NCBI GenBank assembly: GCA_002396885.1
Contig: DGXY01000139.1
Location: 1-28,096, forward strand
DNA length: 28,096 nucleotides
Direction: 5' to 3'
Origin: Akkermansiaceae bacterium UBA5020
Lineage (GTDB): Bacteria; Verrucomicrobiota; Verrucomicrobiia; Verrucomicrobiales; DEV007
Part shown: one piece after another, positions 6,640 through 14,212 of the stretch
Layout of the letters: each line of letters starts with the position of its first letter
Position numbering within the stretch: the stretch's first letter is position 1
The notes under the pieces: model-generated
What the model was told of the DNA's origin: nothing
The model's input: only the letters and a program-made list of their open reading frames with translations
Databases searched by the model: none
Position numbers and translations under genes: made by a program

Positions 6640-7353
6640 TCATCCCCACGACGGCACCTCGCCAAGCACGACGTGAATGGGAGCCAACGCCACGACCGCA
6701 CAGGCGGCACCCTCGTCAGGCAGTTTCACCGCGACGAGGTGGGCAGGCGGATCGACTGGCTCGAGACAACGCACCGCAAAACCATCGGCAAACTCAAGCT
6801 CGATGCGCTGCGGCGCGAGCTGGAATCCCTCGCCCGTCGCTTTCATGCGCGCCTCCTTCGAGGTCCAGATGCGGAAGAAGGCGAGGTGCCGCTCATCAGG
6901 CGTGAAACGCTCCATCCACGCAATTTCTGAATCGCGAAAGCAGCGCCGCGCAAGCCCCGCGTGATCGACCCGGCGGTCGTAACCCTCGATATCGACGCCG
7001 AGATGCTCGACCGGCCCGATCGCGAGCACGGCGCGGCCTTCGGAATGCGAGAGATTGAACCCAGTCTGAACGCCCACCAAAGAGGGTTTGCCCTTTTCAC
7101 CGAGCGCAAAGGCGAGCGAGCCGGGATCGCCCCCGAGGCGCCGGGCGAGGAGCGCCCGCATCATGCCACGGCCGCGAACGTAGCGGTCGCGATGCACTTC
7201 GAAACGGAAGGCCGCGGCCCGCTCGAGTTCCTCCTCGCTCAACCACGAGCGCGCTAGCGCGAGAGGGAGGACCGACTCCTCGTCGAGGGAGAAGGGCGTC
7301 ACCTCGATCGCGATCGACGATTCGTTTTCGGATTCGGATGGGACCGGAGGCAT
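6640..7353 (-). CDS. 4'-phosphopantetheinyl transferase, Sfp/AcpT superfamily
   Basis: This 237-aa enzyme transfers 4'-phosphopantetheine from CoA to a Ser of acyl or peptidyl carrier proteins. The family motifs are all visible: FNLSHSEGRAVLA (from about residue 99), GVDIE (119-123) with metal-binding Asp121 and Glu123, and FFRIWTSKEARMKATGEGF (from 159) with the W-x-x-KEA-x-x-K signature. The length is typical of the Sfp type rather than the short AcpS type. The start used is the ATG at 7353; a GTG two codons upstream is possible. No PKS or NRPS gene is adjacent, so it may serve fatty-acid synthase or a remote cluster. It is co-directional with the GlnD-like gene downstream. Confidence 0.92.
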   Translation of the reverse strand: MPPVPSESENESSIAIEVTPFSLDEESVLPLALARSWLSEEELERAAAFRFEVHRDRYVRGRGMMRALLARRLGGDPGSLAFALGEKGKPSLVGVQTGFNLSHSEGRAVLAIGPVEHLGVDIEGYDRRVDHAGLARRCFRDSEIAWMERFTPDERHLAFFRIWTSKEARMKATGEGFQLAPQRIELEFADGFAVRCLEPVDPPAHLVAVKLPDEGAACAVVALAPIHVVLGEVPSWG

Positions 7354-7407
7354 GGACACGCGGCAGTGTAGCCCGCTTCGAGACGACGACCAAGGGGAGT
7401 TTGCCCG

Positions 7408-9621
7408 TCACTTCTTCTCCCTGATCTTCTTTTGGCTGATGTTCGCGATGACAGCATCGACGGGCGAGGTCACCGAACTGCGCACCCCATAGACAAGGGT
7501 TTGTTTCGCCTGCACCCTCTTCGAAGCCGCCTTCACCGAGACCTGGATCAAATTCACCGCCCCCGGAGCGACCGCATCGATCCGATACCCGGCCGCGAGC
7601 GCTGCCGTCACATTAGCGACTCCTCCGGTCGTCCGGATCGCCGTCAAGCGGATCGTTTTTCCCGCGCTCGTTCCGGTGATGGTGAGGTGGTCGTTGATCT
7701 CCCCGTCGTTTTGGGCGGAAAGGTAGAAGGTGCTGGTCTTGGTGCCCGTCAACTTCACCGCCAGAGCCTGGCTCGCCCCGCTCGGGGAATAGAAATTGTC
7801 GATGCGATGGGTCGCGGGATTGCTCGATGCCCCGATCCTCGCATCGGGTTGGAATTTCGCTTCGAAGGCGCCGAGATCGGGAGCTCCGTTGAAGGGCCGT
7901 ATCTCACCGCGCTGATCGACCAAAGGCGCGTCGCCGATCGTGCCGCCACCATCGAGGAGGGGACTGCCCAGTTCGGGCGCGACGGTCTCGGTCGGGCCGC
8001 CATTGTCAGCGAGGATCCCGACCTCCGGGTCGCCCGCCGTGAAATTATCGCCCACCGCGATGAAAGAGCCGACGTTGTCGACTGTTCCCGCATCATTCAA
8101 AGCCACGACCGCATTCGCAAGGCTGATGCCGTTGCCACCGTTGATCCCGCCGGCGATTTCCCAGATCCCTCCCCCGCTTGAGGCCGCCCCGATCGCGCCA
8201 CTGGGCGTGCCGGCGCTGCCGGGCAGACCAGCGTTGTTCGAGAGGATCGTGACATGGGTGAGCTCCGCGGTGTAATCAGCCCCATTCCTCGAAAATGCGA
8301 GACCTCCCCCGTTCCCCGCGTCACCGCCGGGACCGGCACTGCCGCCAGTGGTGCCGTTCCCTCCTGATCCACCATCTCCCGCGAAATTGAGGATCACGGT
8401 GGAATTCACCATCGTCCATTTCACCCCATTGCCGCCCGCGACAAAAATCCCACCGCCGCTCCCGCCTTTCCCTCCCGCGGTGCCGGCTCCGCCAATCCCC
8501 TGATTCGGAGAGTTGCCTCCGACTCGACCGCTCCCGGCCTCGTTGCTCTGAAAGAGGCTCTCCTTGACATGGGGGGCGCTGCCCAAGGCTAGGTCGCGCG
8601 CCCACAGCCCGCCTCCGTCACCGCCTTTGCCTCCTGCGCCCCGGGTATCGGTCGTGGAGACATCATCCCCACCCAAACCACCCAAACCGGCGTTATTGTT
8701 TTTGAAAGCGCTCCCACTGACGCGCAGCGAGGACGATAGCACGAAGACGCCGCCTCCGTTGCCACCGATCCCCCCGGCGCCTCCGGTGCCGCCATTGCCA
8801 TTGGCTCCTCCGCCGCCGCCTGCCCCGGCGCGGTTCGATTCGATCGCCGTCCTGATGATTTCCAAAGAGCCCCCCTCACAAGCGATCGCTCCGCCGTCAC
8901 CTCCCGGCCCGGCCGTTCCGATCGTGCCCGCGGCACCTGCCTCCAGATTGCCGGCCTGACCGCCCGAGCCCGCTTCGTTATCGGTCAGGACGCAGTCCTC
9001 GAGATAGACGGAGGCACCGACACCCGAGCTGTAGATGGCACCGCCTTGGCCACCCTTTCCACCATTGCCGGGATTCGTGGGGGCGACTCCGGATCTGTGT
9101 CCGCCCCGGCTCCCGTTTCCGGCGAGACAGAATTGGATGACACAGCGCCTCAAGATCAAGTCGCCCGCGTTCAGAATCCCGCCGCCGTTTTCCCCGTCGC
9201 CGCCATCCGTCGGAAGGATGCCATCGCTCGGCGGAGTTCCCCAAGCGGCAGCGCCTTCGGCGAGGATGAGATCATTCAACTCGAGCTCGACATCGGGTCC
9301 GACCTGGAAAATCCGGTTCAATCCAAGACCGTTGATCGTCACGGGCAAAGCCAGAGCTCCTGCCGAAATGGAGATGCGACCCGCCGCGCTCAGCGAAAAT
9401 TGACCCGTCGGAGAAATGTCGACCACCGCCCCGGAAAGGGAATTCTGAAAGGTGATCACGTCGTCTTCCCCCACCGTGGCCTCGGCCGCAAGGAGCGCGG
9501 CCCGCAAGGAGCCCGCGTCGCTATCGGAGTGGTTCGTCACCACAAAATTCCCTGCCACGACACTTGATGCCAGGAGGACCATCGCAGTGGCCAGGAAAAA
9601 GAACGAAAAGGAAAATTTCAT
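7408..9621 (-). CDS. Exported Gly-rich beta-helix protein with choice-of-anchor Q-type region
   Basis: The 737-aa protein begins with a signal peptide (residues 1-23, ending SSVVAG). Then comes a segment typical of secreted polymorphic repeat proteins (FVVTNHSDSDAGSLRAAL). Residues of about 130-500 are imperfect repeats rich in GGxGGxGG alternating with short strands such as VYLEDCVLTDNEAGSGG, as in right-handed parallel beta-helices. DNGGPTETVAPELGSPLLDGG and VDQRGEIRPFNGAPDLGAFE (about 540-590) match the choice-of-anchor Q pattern. The last 145 residues (from QPDARIG through FYLSAQNDGEINDHLTI to the end) resemble a C-terminal module I recall from other PVC surface proteins, without a firm name. 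It is probably surface-attached or released, possibly adhesive. The C-terminus is very basic (SQKKIREKK). Confidence 0.85.
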   Translation of the reverse strand: MKFSFSFFFLATAMVLLASSVVAGNFVVTNHSDSDAGSLRAALLAAEATVGEDDVITFQNSLSGAVVDISPTGQFSLSAAGRISISAGALALPVTINGLGLNRIFQVGPDVELELNDLILAEGAAAWGTPPSDGILPTDGGDGENGGGILNAGDLILRRCVIQFCLAGNGSRGGHRSGVAPTNPGNGGKGGQGGAIYSSGVGASVYLEDCVLTDNEAGSGGQAGNLEAGAAGTIGTAGPGGDGGAIACEGGSLEIIRTAIESNRAGAGGGGGANGNGGTGGAGGIGGNGGGVFVLSSSLRVSGSAFKNNNAGLGGLGGDDVSTTDTRGAGGKGGDGGGLWARDLALGSAPHVKESLFQSNEAGSGRVGGNSPNQGIGGAGTAGGKGGSGGGIFVAGGNGVKWTMVNSTVILNFAGDGGSGGNGTTGGSAGPGGDAGNGGGLAFSRNGADYTAELTHVTILSNNAGLPGSAGTPSGAIGAASSGGGIWEIAGGINGGNGISLANAVVALNDAGTVDNVGSFIAVGDNFTAGDPEVGILADNGGPTETVAPELGSPLLDGGGTIGDAPLVDQRGEIRPFNGAPDLGAFEAKFQPDARIGASSNPATHRIDNFYSPSGASQALAVKLTGTKTSTFYLSAQNDGEINDHLTITGTSAGKTIRLTAIRTTGGVANVTAALAAGYRIDAVAPGAVNLIQVSVKAASKRVQAKQTLVYGVRSSVTSPVDAVIANISQKKIREKK

Positions 9622-9715
9622 CGCAAGACGGTCGTGTAAAGCGTGGAAGCCGGGAGCGCAAGACTGCTTTGCTGCCTATTCATTTGCCCCGATTCCGGGC
9701 CGCGTGACGGAAATT

Positions 9716-10990
9716 TCAAACTCCCATCGACGCAATTTTCCAGAGCTCCCAAGCGACCTTGGCCACGCCGAGCGCGAGCACGCTGAGACTGAGCGCCGAC
9801 AAGATCCTCGCCGCCGGTTTGCTCACGGTCGGAGCGAGGCGCATCCACGGAGCCATCACGAGCCCGAGCGCCACGCCACCAACGAGGCCACCCGCATGCG
9901 CCGCATTGTCGATGAAAGCGGCCCCGAGCAGCCCGAAGATCGAGACGACGATGGTCGACTGGATCAGGCTGGCGCGGAGGAATCCCGGCAAGACCGAACG
10001 GAATTTCCCAGTGACAACGAGGAGGAAACCAAGGCAGCCGAGGATCCCGCCCGAGGCCCCCACGCTCGGCTGGTCCGGCCCCAGATAAAGACTCGCGAGC
10101 GATCCGGTCACGACCGTGAAGAGAAATACAAGGCTAAGGAGTGCGGGATTCACCAGGGCCAACATGACCCGGCCAAGATTGTAGAGCGCCATGCCGTTGA
10201 AGAGGATGTGGAGGATGCTCCCGTGCATCAGTCCCGTCGTGATGAGCCGCCACCACTCGCCGTCGACTTTCACCCGTTCCTTCACCAGCGCCGCCATCTC
10301 GATCGAAGGACCGAGTCCCGCCAGCATCTGACCGAGAAACACGGCCACGAGGATCCCCACACCAACCTTGAGCAGGCGGGAACGGCGCGTCACGAGCCAT
10401 CTCCGGAAAAACTCGAAATTCACGAGGCGGCGATTCAACTCTTCGACCGGGAGCCGATCGACCCGCTGGAACCAGGCCATCGCCGCCTCGACCAGGGGAA
10501 AGAGCCCATACATCGTGGCCATCAGGAGCGCGAGCATGCGGAACTCAGGCAGGTAAAATCCCGCCGCAATGAGCCCGCCCGAGAGCAGCAGTGCCTTCAG
10601 TAATCGCTTCTTCACGTCCGCCCGATACCCCTCCCCATCCACCCGGCGCGTGTGGGGAGCGACCAATCCGGCCGGGACGAAGCGGTCATACCAAGGAAAG
10701 ACCAAGTCCGTGGCCGTGCCTAGTCCAGGGAGAAGGCGCTCGAAATCCGCCCTCGAATCGACGATCACGATCTCTCCGGGCTCGTAGCGCTGCCCGTCGA
10801 GGGAAATGGTCGCTCCCACCTTCACTCCGTAGCTCCCCTTCGCCGAATCGGGCACCTCGTCGAGAAAGGCCTCTTCCCCCCAAGGCTGCTCCCGGGGAAT
10901 CAACCCGCGGAACCAAACCTCGCCGGGCTTCCATCCGCCGAGGGGATCGCCCGACTCGACCTGATCCGATGAGATGTTCTTTTCCTCCAT
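9716..10990 (-). CDS. Rhomboid family intramembrane serine protease with long N-terminal extension
   Basis: Counting from the ATG at 10990 the protein has 424 aa. The C-terminal 230 residues form the rhomboid core: EWWRLITTGLMHGSILHILFN (about 245-265), GASGGILG with catalytic Ser313, and DNAAHAGGLVGG with catalytic His365, spread over about six membrane segments. The first 110 residues are soluble and contain a small beta-rich section (YGVKVGATISLDGQRYEPGEIVIVDSRADFERLL) that could be a substrate- or ligand-binding domain. One or two extra hydrophobic segments follow at about 130-170. Rhomboids cleave transmembrane substrates inside the bilayer; the substrate here is unknown. A GTG at 11014 is an alternative start. 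It is divergent from the helix-hairpin-helix gene, and the shared intergenic region carries LexA-like boxes. Confidence 0.92.
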   Translation of the reverse strand: MEEKNISSDQVESGDPLGGWKPGEVWFRGLIPREQPWGEEAFLDEVPDSAKGSYGVKVGATISLDGQRYEPGEIVIVDSRADFERLLPGLGTATDLVFPWYDRFVPAGLVAPHTRRVDGEGYRADVKKRLLKALLLSGGLIAAGFYLPEFRMLALLMATMYGLFPLVEAAMAWFQRVDRLPVEELNRRLVNFEFFRRWLVTRRSRLLKVGVGILVAVFLGQMLAGLGPSIEMAALVKERVKVDGEWWRLITTGLMHGSILHILFNGMALYNLGRVMLALVNPALLSLVFLFTVVTGSLASLYLGPDQPSVGASGGILGCLGFLLVVTGKFRSVLPGFLRASLIQSTIVVSIFGLLGAAFIDNAAHAGGLVGGVALGLVMAPWMRLAPTVSKPAARILSALSLSVLALGVAKVAWELWKIASMGV

Positions 10991-11054
10991 CAGCCCAAAC
11001 CTACGTTCCACCACACGAATTGCGCGGCCAGAATCAAGGCATTCCCAAAAAAAG

Positions 11055-11068
11055 TGTTCGCCCGAACA
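11055..11068. promoter_or_regulatory. Perfect TGTTC-N4-GAACA palindrome, LexA (SOS) box candidate
   Basis: TGTTCGCCCGAACA matches the consensus TGTTC-N4-GAACA that I recall as the LexA-binding motif of Verrucomicrobia. It lies 64 bp upstream of the rhomboid start and 105 bp upstream of the helix-hairpin-helix start, so either or both genes could be controlled. No other perfect match was noticed in the window. Confidence 0.6.
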
Positions 11069-11077
11069 AAAAAATTC

Positions 11078-11106
11078 TTGCGGGAATTCCGGTGGTCGGT
11101 TATTTC
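11078..11106 (+). promoter_or_regulatory. Candidate promoter of the helix-hairpin-helix gene
   Basis: TTGCGG (11078-11083) and TATTTC (11101-11106) are 17 bp apart. Initiation near 11113 would place the second LexA-like box just inside the transcript and the perfect box upstream, so the promoter would be bracketed by the two boxes. Confidence 0.35.
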
Positions 11107-11114
11107 TAATTGAG

Positions 11115-11128
11115 TGTTCACCGTAACA
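11115..11128. promoter_or_regulatory. Second LexA-like box, TGTTC-N4-TAACA
   Basis: TGTTCACCGTAACA differs from TGTTC-N4-GAACA at one of ten positions and is itself part of the 6+6 inverted repeat AGTGTT/AACACT. It begins exactly 60 bp after the perfect box, which would put both on the same face of the helix. Confidence 0.45.
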
Positions 11129-11173
11129 CTGTTAAATCGAACTAACTCAAGACATCAATCCCATACCTAAGAC

Positions 11174-11716
11174 ATGAAAACGATCCTCAGCCTCAGCGCC
11201 GTCCTTGCCACCATCGCCGCCCTTGGCCTGATTCCCCTCGCCTTGGCAGATTCGAAGGAGACGAAGGAAACCGCGCTCCCGGGGGCTTCAGAGAAGGCCT
11301 CGAGCCCTTCGAAGACCCCTTCTTCGACTAAAGAGAACCCGGAGGCGGAGAAGCCTCGTGCCGTCGCAGAGTCTCCCGCCAAGACCTCGCCGAAACCCAA
11401 GACCAAAACGACCGTCTCTACCGCCTCGAAGCGATCGCCTGGATCGGCCAAGACGGAAGAGCCATCCCTGACGCCGACTCAGGAGGACAAACTCCTGATG
11501 CTCCTCAACGAAGGCACCGTGGAAGATCTCGACGCCATCCCCGGAATCGCCGCGACCCGCGCCGATTCCATCGTCAGCGCGAGGCCCTACGCGAGCATTC
11601 ACGAGATCATCCTCGTCGAAGGCGTCGGCAACGCCACCTTCGAGAAAATCCTCGCCCACGGCAAAACCCTGACCCAGCGGAACACCGTCGCTGCGAACGA
11701 GACCCGTAAGTCCTGA
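11174..11716 (+). CDS. Exported helix-hairpin-helix protein (ComEA-like C-terminus)
   Basis: The 180-aa protein has a signal peptide (residues 1-25), a Lys/Ser/Pro/Glu-rich disordered linker (26-100) and a C-terminal double helix-hairpin-helix domain (about 106-164) with IPGIAATRADSIVSAR and VEGVGNATFEKILAHG. This domain type binds DNA sugar-phosphate non-specifically. Signal plus linker plus HhH resembles the competence protein ComEA, which captures DNA outside the cytoplasmic membrane, although ComEA usually has an N-terminal membrane anchor and SLBB domain in Gram-positives. The gene stands alone, is preceded by two LexA-like boxes and is followed by a strong terminator. DNA uptake or binding is inferred from the domain; no other com genes are in the window. 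Confidence 0.82.
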   Translation: MKTILSLSAVLATIAALGLIPLALADSKETKETALPGASEKASSPSKTPSSTKENPEAEKPRAVAESPAKTSPKPKTKTTVSTASKRSPGSAKTEEPSLTPTQEDKLLMLLNEGTVEDLDAIPGIAATRADSIVSARPYASIHEIILVEGVGNATFEKILAHGKTLTQRNTVAANETRKS

Positions 11717-11804
11717 TCGCAGCCGAGGAGCGTCCCGGCTAACCCTCCGCCCGAGGCCCCGGTTACCGTTCCGCCCTTTCCTGGATCCTTCGGGATCACG
11801 TCAG

Positions 11805-11842
11805 ATCATGCGGGGGTTTGGTTCTTCCCCCGCATGATTTTT
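11805..11842 (+). terminator. Rho-independent terminator of the helix-hairpin-helix gene
   Basis: A perfect 12-bp stem (11805-11816 with 11827-11838), with GGGGG/CCCCC at the loop end, encloses a 10-nt loop. It runs into TTTTT at 11838-11842. It lies about 90 bp after the stop codon, in the convergent gap with the LysE-like gene. The other side lacks a strong T-run, so it should work mainly on the + strand. Confidence 0.85.
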
Positions 11843-11918
11843 CGCGTATCTGGAAAGGTCCCTTTCCCTAGGGGCCACATGCCGGAAAACTCGATCGAGA
11901 ATCACTTCGGTAGGAAAG

Positions 11919-12536
11919 TCAGAAGATCCCCTTCGCCGCCAGAATCAACCCAAAGGCGAGCAGGACGATCGAGGTGCCCATGCCGATGCGTCGGGAGAGC
12001 GACTCGGGTGAGCGCTTCTTGACATGATGCAGGGCCTCGTTCATCGAAAGCCAGAACAGCATCGTTCCCAGAAAAACAAAACCCGCAAAAACCAAATCCA
12101 TCCGCAGATCAGGACGGGTATCGAAGACCCGGAAGCTGGTCAGAATGAGGGCGAAGGTCGCAAACGGGACCGGATTGAAGAGTGTCATCGCGAAGCTTGC
12201 CGAAAACTCGCCGAGGTAACGGGTTCCGGGCGAACCGGTTTCCCTTGGCGCTGGGGAAGGACGCAGCCCGCGCAGTCCCATCACCACCAGCACGAGACCA
12301 CCCCCGATCTGAAAGAGGGTCTCGTGAACCACGAGAAAGGTGGCGATTGCCTTGAGCCCAAAGATCACGCAAAACGCGATGATCCCGTAGGCCACCGCCA
12401 TCCCCAATCCTGCGCAGAGTCCCCGTCCGCGATCGGGAGCCAGATTCTTCCTCAGACAAAGAAGACCGACCGGTCCCAGCGGAGCGGAATTGATGACGCC
12501 GAGCATCATCGCCTTGAGCAACAACTCGAGTGTCAT
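11919..12536 (-). CDS. LysE/RhtB-family amino-acid exporter
   Basis: The start is taken as the ATG at 12536, giving 205 aa, the usual size for this family; a GTG at 12590 would add an untypical N-terminus. Six hydrophobic segments are visible. The N-terminal signature GVINSAPLGPVGLLCLRKNL corresponds to the conserved APLGP motif after the first helix, and FNPVPFATFALILTSF to the NP motif of the later helices. Members export amino acids or derivatives across the cytoplasmic membrane with proton exchange; the substrate cannot be read here. It is a single gene, convergent with the helix-hairpin-helix gene. Confidence 0.85.
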   Translation of the reverse strand: MTLELLLKAMMLGVINSAPLGPVGLLCLRKNLAPDRGRGLCAGLGMAVAYGIIAFCVIFGLKAIATFLVVHETLFQIGGGLVLVVMGLRGLRPSPAPRETGSPGTRYLGEFSASFAMTLFNPVPFATFALILTSFRVFDTRPDLRMDLVFAGFVFLGTMLFWLSMNEALHHVKKRSPESLSRRIGMGTSIVLLAFGLILAAKGIF

Positions 12537-12660
12537 AAACACTTGAGAAAACCCCCAAAAACCGTGCCCGAAAAGCATCGATTTTGTCACTTCAGAAACC
12601 CGCGGCTTCGATAAAACGCGTAGGCGATTCAGAGGAACGGTTTCATCCGGAAAAAATCTC

Positions 12661-12689
12661 TTTCCACAGTCACATCTTCAGATTATAAT
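12661..12689 (+). promoter_or_regulatory. Sigma70-type promoter of the small membrane protein gene
   Basis: A perfect -10 box TATAAT (12684-12689) has TTTCCA (12661-12666) 17 bp upstream as the -35. The predicted start is near 12696, leaving a leader of about 20 nt that contains the ribosome binding site. Confidence 0.6.
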
Positions 12690-12703
12690 TTCCATAACTA
12701 ACC

Positions 12704-12709
12704 AGGAGA
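12704..12709 (+). promoter_or_regulatory. Shine-Dalgarno sequence AGGAGA
   Basis: AGGAGA precedes the ATG at 12715 at a normal spacing of 5 nt. It decides the start of the 53-aa ORF. It is notable because almost all other genes here lack a Shine-Dalgarno sequence. Confidence 0.8.
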
Positions 12710-12714
12710 CGCTT

Positions 12715-12876
12715 ATGGGAATGCTGTTTGTCATGATTGTGTCGTCCGTCGCCGGCTATATCGGCTGGTGGATCGGCGATTTCTTCGGCTTCGCCGCCGG
12801 CCTTGTTTTAAGTACCGTCGCCAGCGTGATCGGCTACTGGTACGGGCTCAAGTGGAACCGCGAGTATTTCAGCTGA
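12715..12876 (+). CDS. Small glycine-rich membrane protein, 53 aa
   Basis: This ORF begins MGMLFVMIVSSVAGYIGWW and ends YWYGLKWNREYFS. It has two hydrophobic segments (about residues 2-20 and 25-43) joined by a short turn around GDFFGF, with regularly spaced Gly residues as in a glycine-zipper hairpin, and a charged, aromatic cytoplasmic-type tail. It is preceded by a near-consensus promoter and AGGAGA. It resembles small uncharacterised membrane proteins found in many bacteria, but I cannot name a family. It sits between the LysE-like gene (divergent) and the DUF1501 gene, whose stop is 13 bp away on the other strand. Coding status is well supported; function is unknown. Confidence 0.8.
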   Translation: MGMLFVMIVSSVAGYIGWWIGDFFGFAAGLVLSTVASVIGYWYGLKWNREYFS

Positions 12877-12889
12877 GGGCTTAACAGGC

Positions 12890-14206
12890 TCAGCCAAAAA
12901 CTTCGAGAATCGGCCGTCCCTTGTCGGCGACGGTGAAGGGCCGTTTCTCGGGCGAGAAGACCGCTTGCTCCAGCGGCAGCCCCAATGCGTAGGCGATCGT
13001 CGCGTTGAGCGAAGGAATCTCGATCGGATCGCCCGCGATTTCGCGTCCTTCGGCATCGGTTTCGCCGAGGACCTGCCCTCCACGTACTCCGCCTCCGGCC
13101 AAGGCCACGGAGAAGGCCTGCGGATAGTGGTCGCGTCCCACGTTCATGTTGATATCGGGAGTGCGGCCGAATTCCGTGGCCACAACGACGAGGGTATCCT
13201 CGAGCAGGCCGCGCTGGTGAAGGTCATCGACGAGTGTGGCGAAGGCGCGGTCGAAGGTGCCGCAGAGATCGGGCATGGTCACGAAATTGGCACTGTGTGT
13301 GTCCCACCCGCCCAGCGACACCTCGACAAAACGCACCCCTCGCTCGACGAGGCGCCGGGCGAGGAGGCAACCCTGACCGAAAGGATCGGAGCCGTAGGCC
13401 TTGCGCAGGATCGCGTCCTCCTGCGTCAGATCAAAGGCCGCGAGGTCGGCGCTTTTCATCATGCGTATCGCGCCGTCATACATCTCGGCATAAGCTTTCA
13501 CCTTGCGGTGGGGAAATGCGTCAACAAAATCGCGGTCAAGGTCGGCGGAGAGAGCGAGGCGTTTGCTGAGACGATCTTCGGCGAGGCCCTCCGGACGTTT
13601 CACATTCTTGATCCCCGTCTCGGGGTTGTTGACAAAAAGCGGTTGATGCACTGCCGGGAAGAATCCCGCACCGGGATGGCGGCTGTTGCTGCCGACATAG
13701 ACGTAGTTCGGCAGGGTCGCATGCCCCGCCCCGGGTTGGAAGACCTCGAGCCACGCGCCCATTCCCGGATGCCGGATTGTGCCGCGGGGGGCGTAACTCG
13801 TGTGCATGAAGTAGTCACCCTGCTCGTGCGCCCCCTGGTTTGAGGTCATCGAGCGGATCACCGCGACATGTTGCATCTGCTTCGCTGAAAGTGGTAGATA
13901 CTCGCCCACGCGGATGCCATCGACGCTTGTCGCGATGGGCTTCACCGGCCCGGAGACCTTGCCCGACTCTTTCGGATCCCAGGTGTCGAGATGGCTTTGC
14001 CCGCCCGCCATGTAAAGATAGATGACCCGTTTCGCCGTGGCGACATGAGGGGGAAGCGGATCGGGTTTGCCGGCGGCCGACGCCGTCCCCGCCAGCCACT
14101 CGGGCAGAAGCCCGACCCCGAGAAGGGATTGCGCGGTCCGCGCGACGAAGGCACGGCGGCCCGGATCATCGCGAGAGTGTTTTAGTGCGTTTGTCAGGAT
14201 GCTCAT
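12890..14206 (-). CDS. DUF1501 family exported protein (copy 1)
   Basis: The 438-aa protein has a Tat-like N-terminus (DPGRRAFVARTAQSLLG, about residues 14-30). Family landmarks are AKRVIYLYMAGGQSHLDTWDPK, CLLARRLVERGVRFVEVSLGGWDTH, LVVVATEFGRTPDINMNVGRDHYPQAFSVALAGGGVRGG and a C-terminal LPLEQAVFSPEKRPFTVADKGRPI. DUF1501 belongs to an alkaline phosphatase/sulfatase-like superfamily, and the metal-site style blocks GWDTH and GRDHYP are present. The biochemical activity is unproven. It starts 6 bp after the stop of the DUF1549-DUF1553 gene, so the two form a transcriptional pair, the usual PVC arrangement. Confidence 0.92.
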   Translation of the reverse strand: MSILTNALKHSRDDPGRRAFVARTAQSLLGVGLLPEWLAGTASAAGKPDPLPPHVATAKRVIYLYMAGGQSHLDTWDPKESGKVSGPVKPIATSVDGIRVGEYLPLSAKQMQHVAVIRSMTSNQGAHEQGDYFMHTSYAPRGTIRHPGMGAWLEVFQPGAGHATLPNYVYVGSNSRHPGAGFFPAVHQPLFVNNPETGIKNVKRPEGLAEDRLSKRLALSADLDRDFVDAFPHRKVKAYAEMYDGAIRMMKSADLAAFDLTQEDAILRKAYGSDPFGQGCLLARRLVERGVRFVEVSLGGWDTHSANFVTMPDLCGTFDRAFATLVDDLHQRGLLEDTLVVVATEFGRTPDINMNVGRDHYPQAFSVALAGGGVRGGQVLGETDAEGREIAGDPIEIPSLNATIAYALGLPLEQAVFSPEKRPFTVADKGRPILEVFG

Positions 14207-14212
14207 GACGAC

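Noticed and set aside
4281..6905. 874-aa ORF on the + strand opposite the GlnD-like gene
   Set aside because: It lies antisense to a gene with clear family motifs, has low-complexity Glu/Gly/Arg-rich composition and no recognisable domain; it is a high-GC shadow.
9622..9715. Promoter for the beta-helix protein gene in the rhomboid downstream gap
   Set aside because: Only weak TTGCGC-N17-TACACG on the - strand; not distinguishable from chance.
9452..10603. 383-aa ORF on the + strand opposite the rhomboid gene
   Set aside because: Highly charged, His/Arg/Glu-rich sequence antisense to a rhomboid with catalytic residues; no domain seen.
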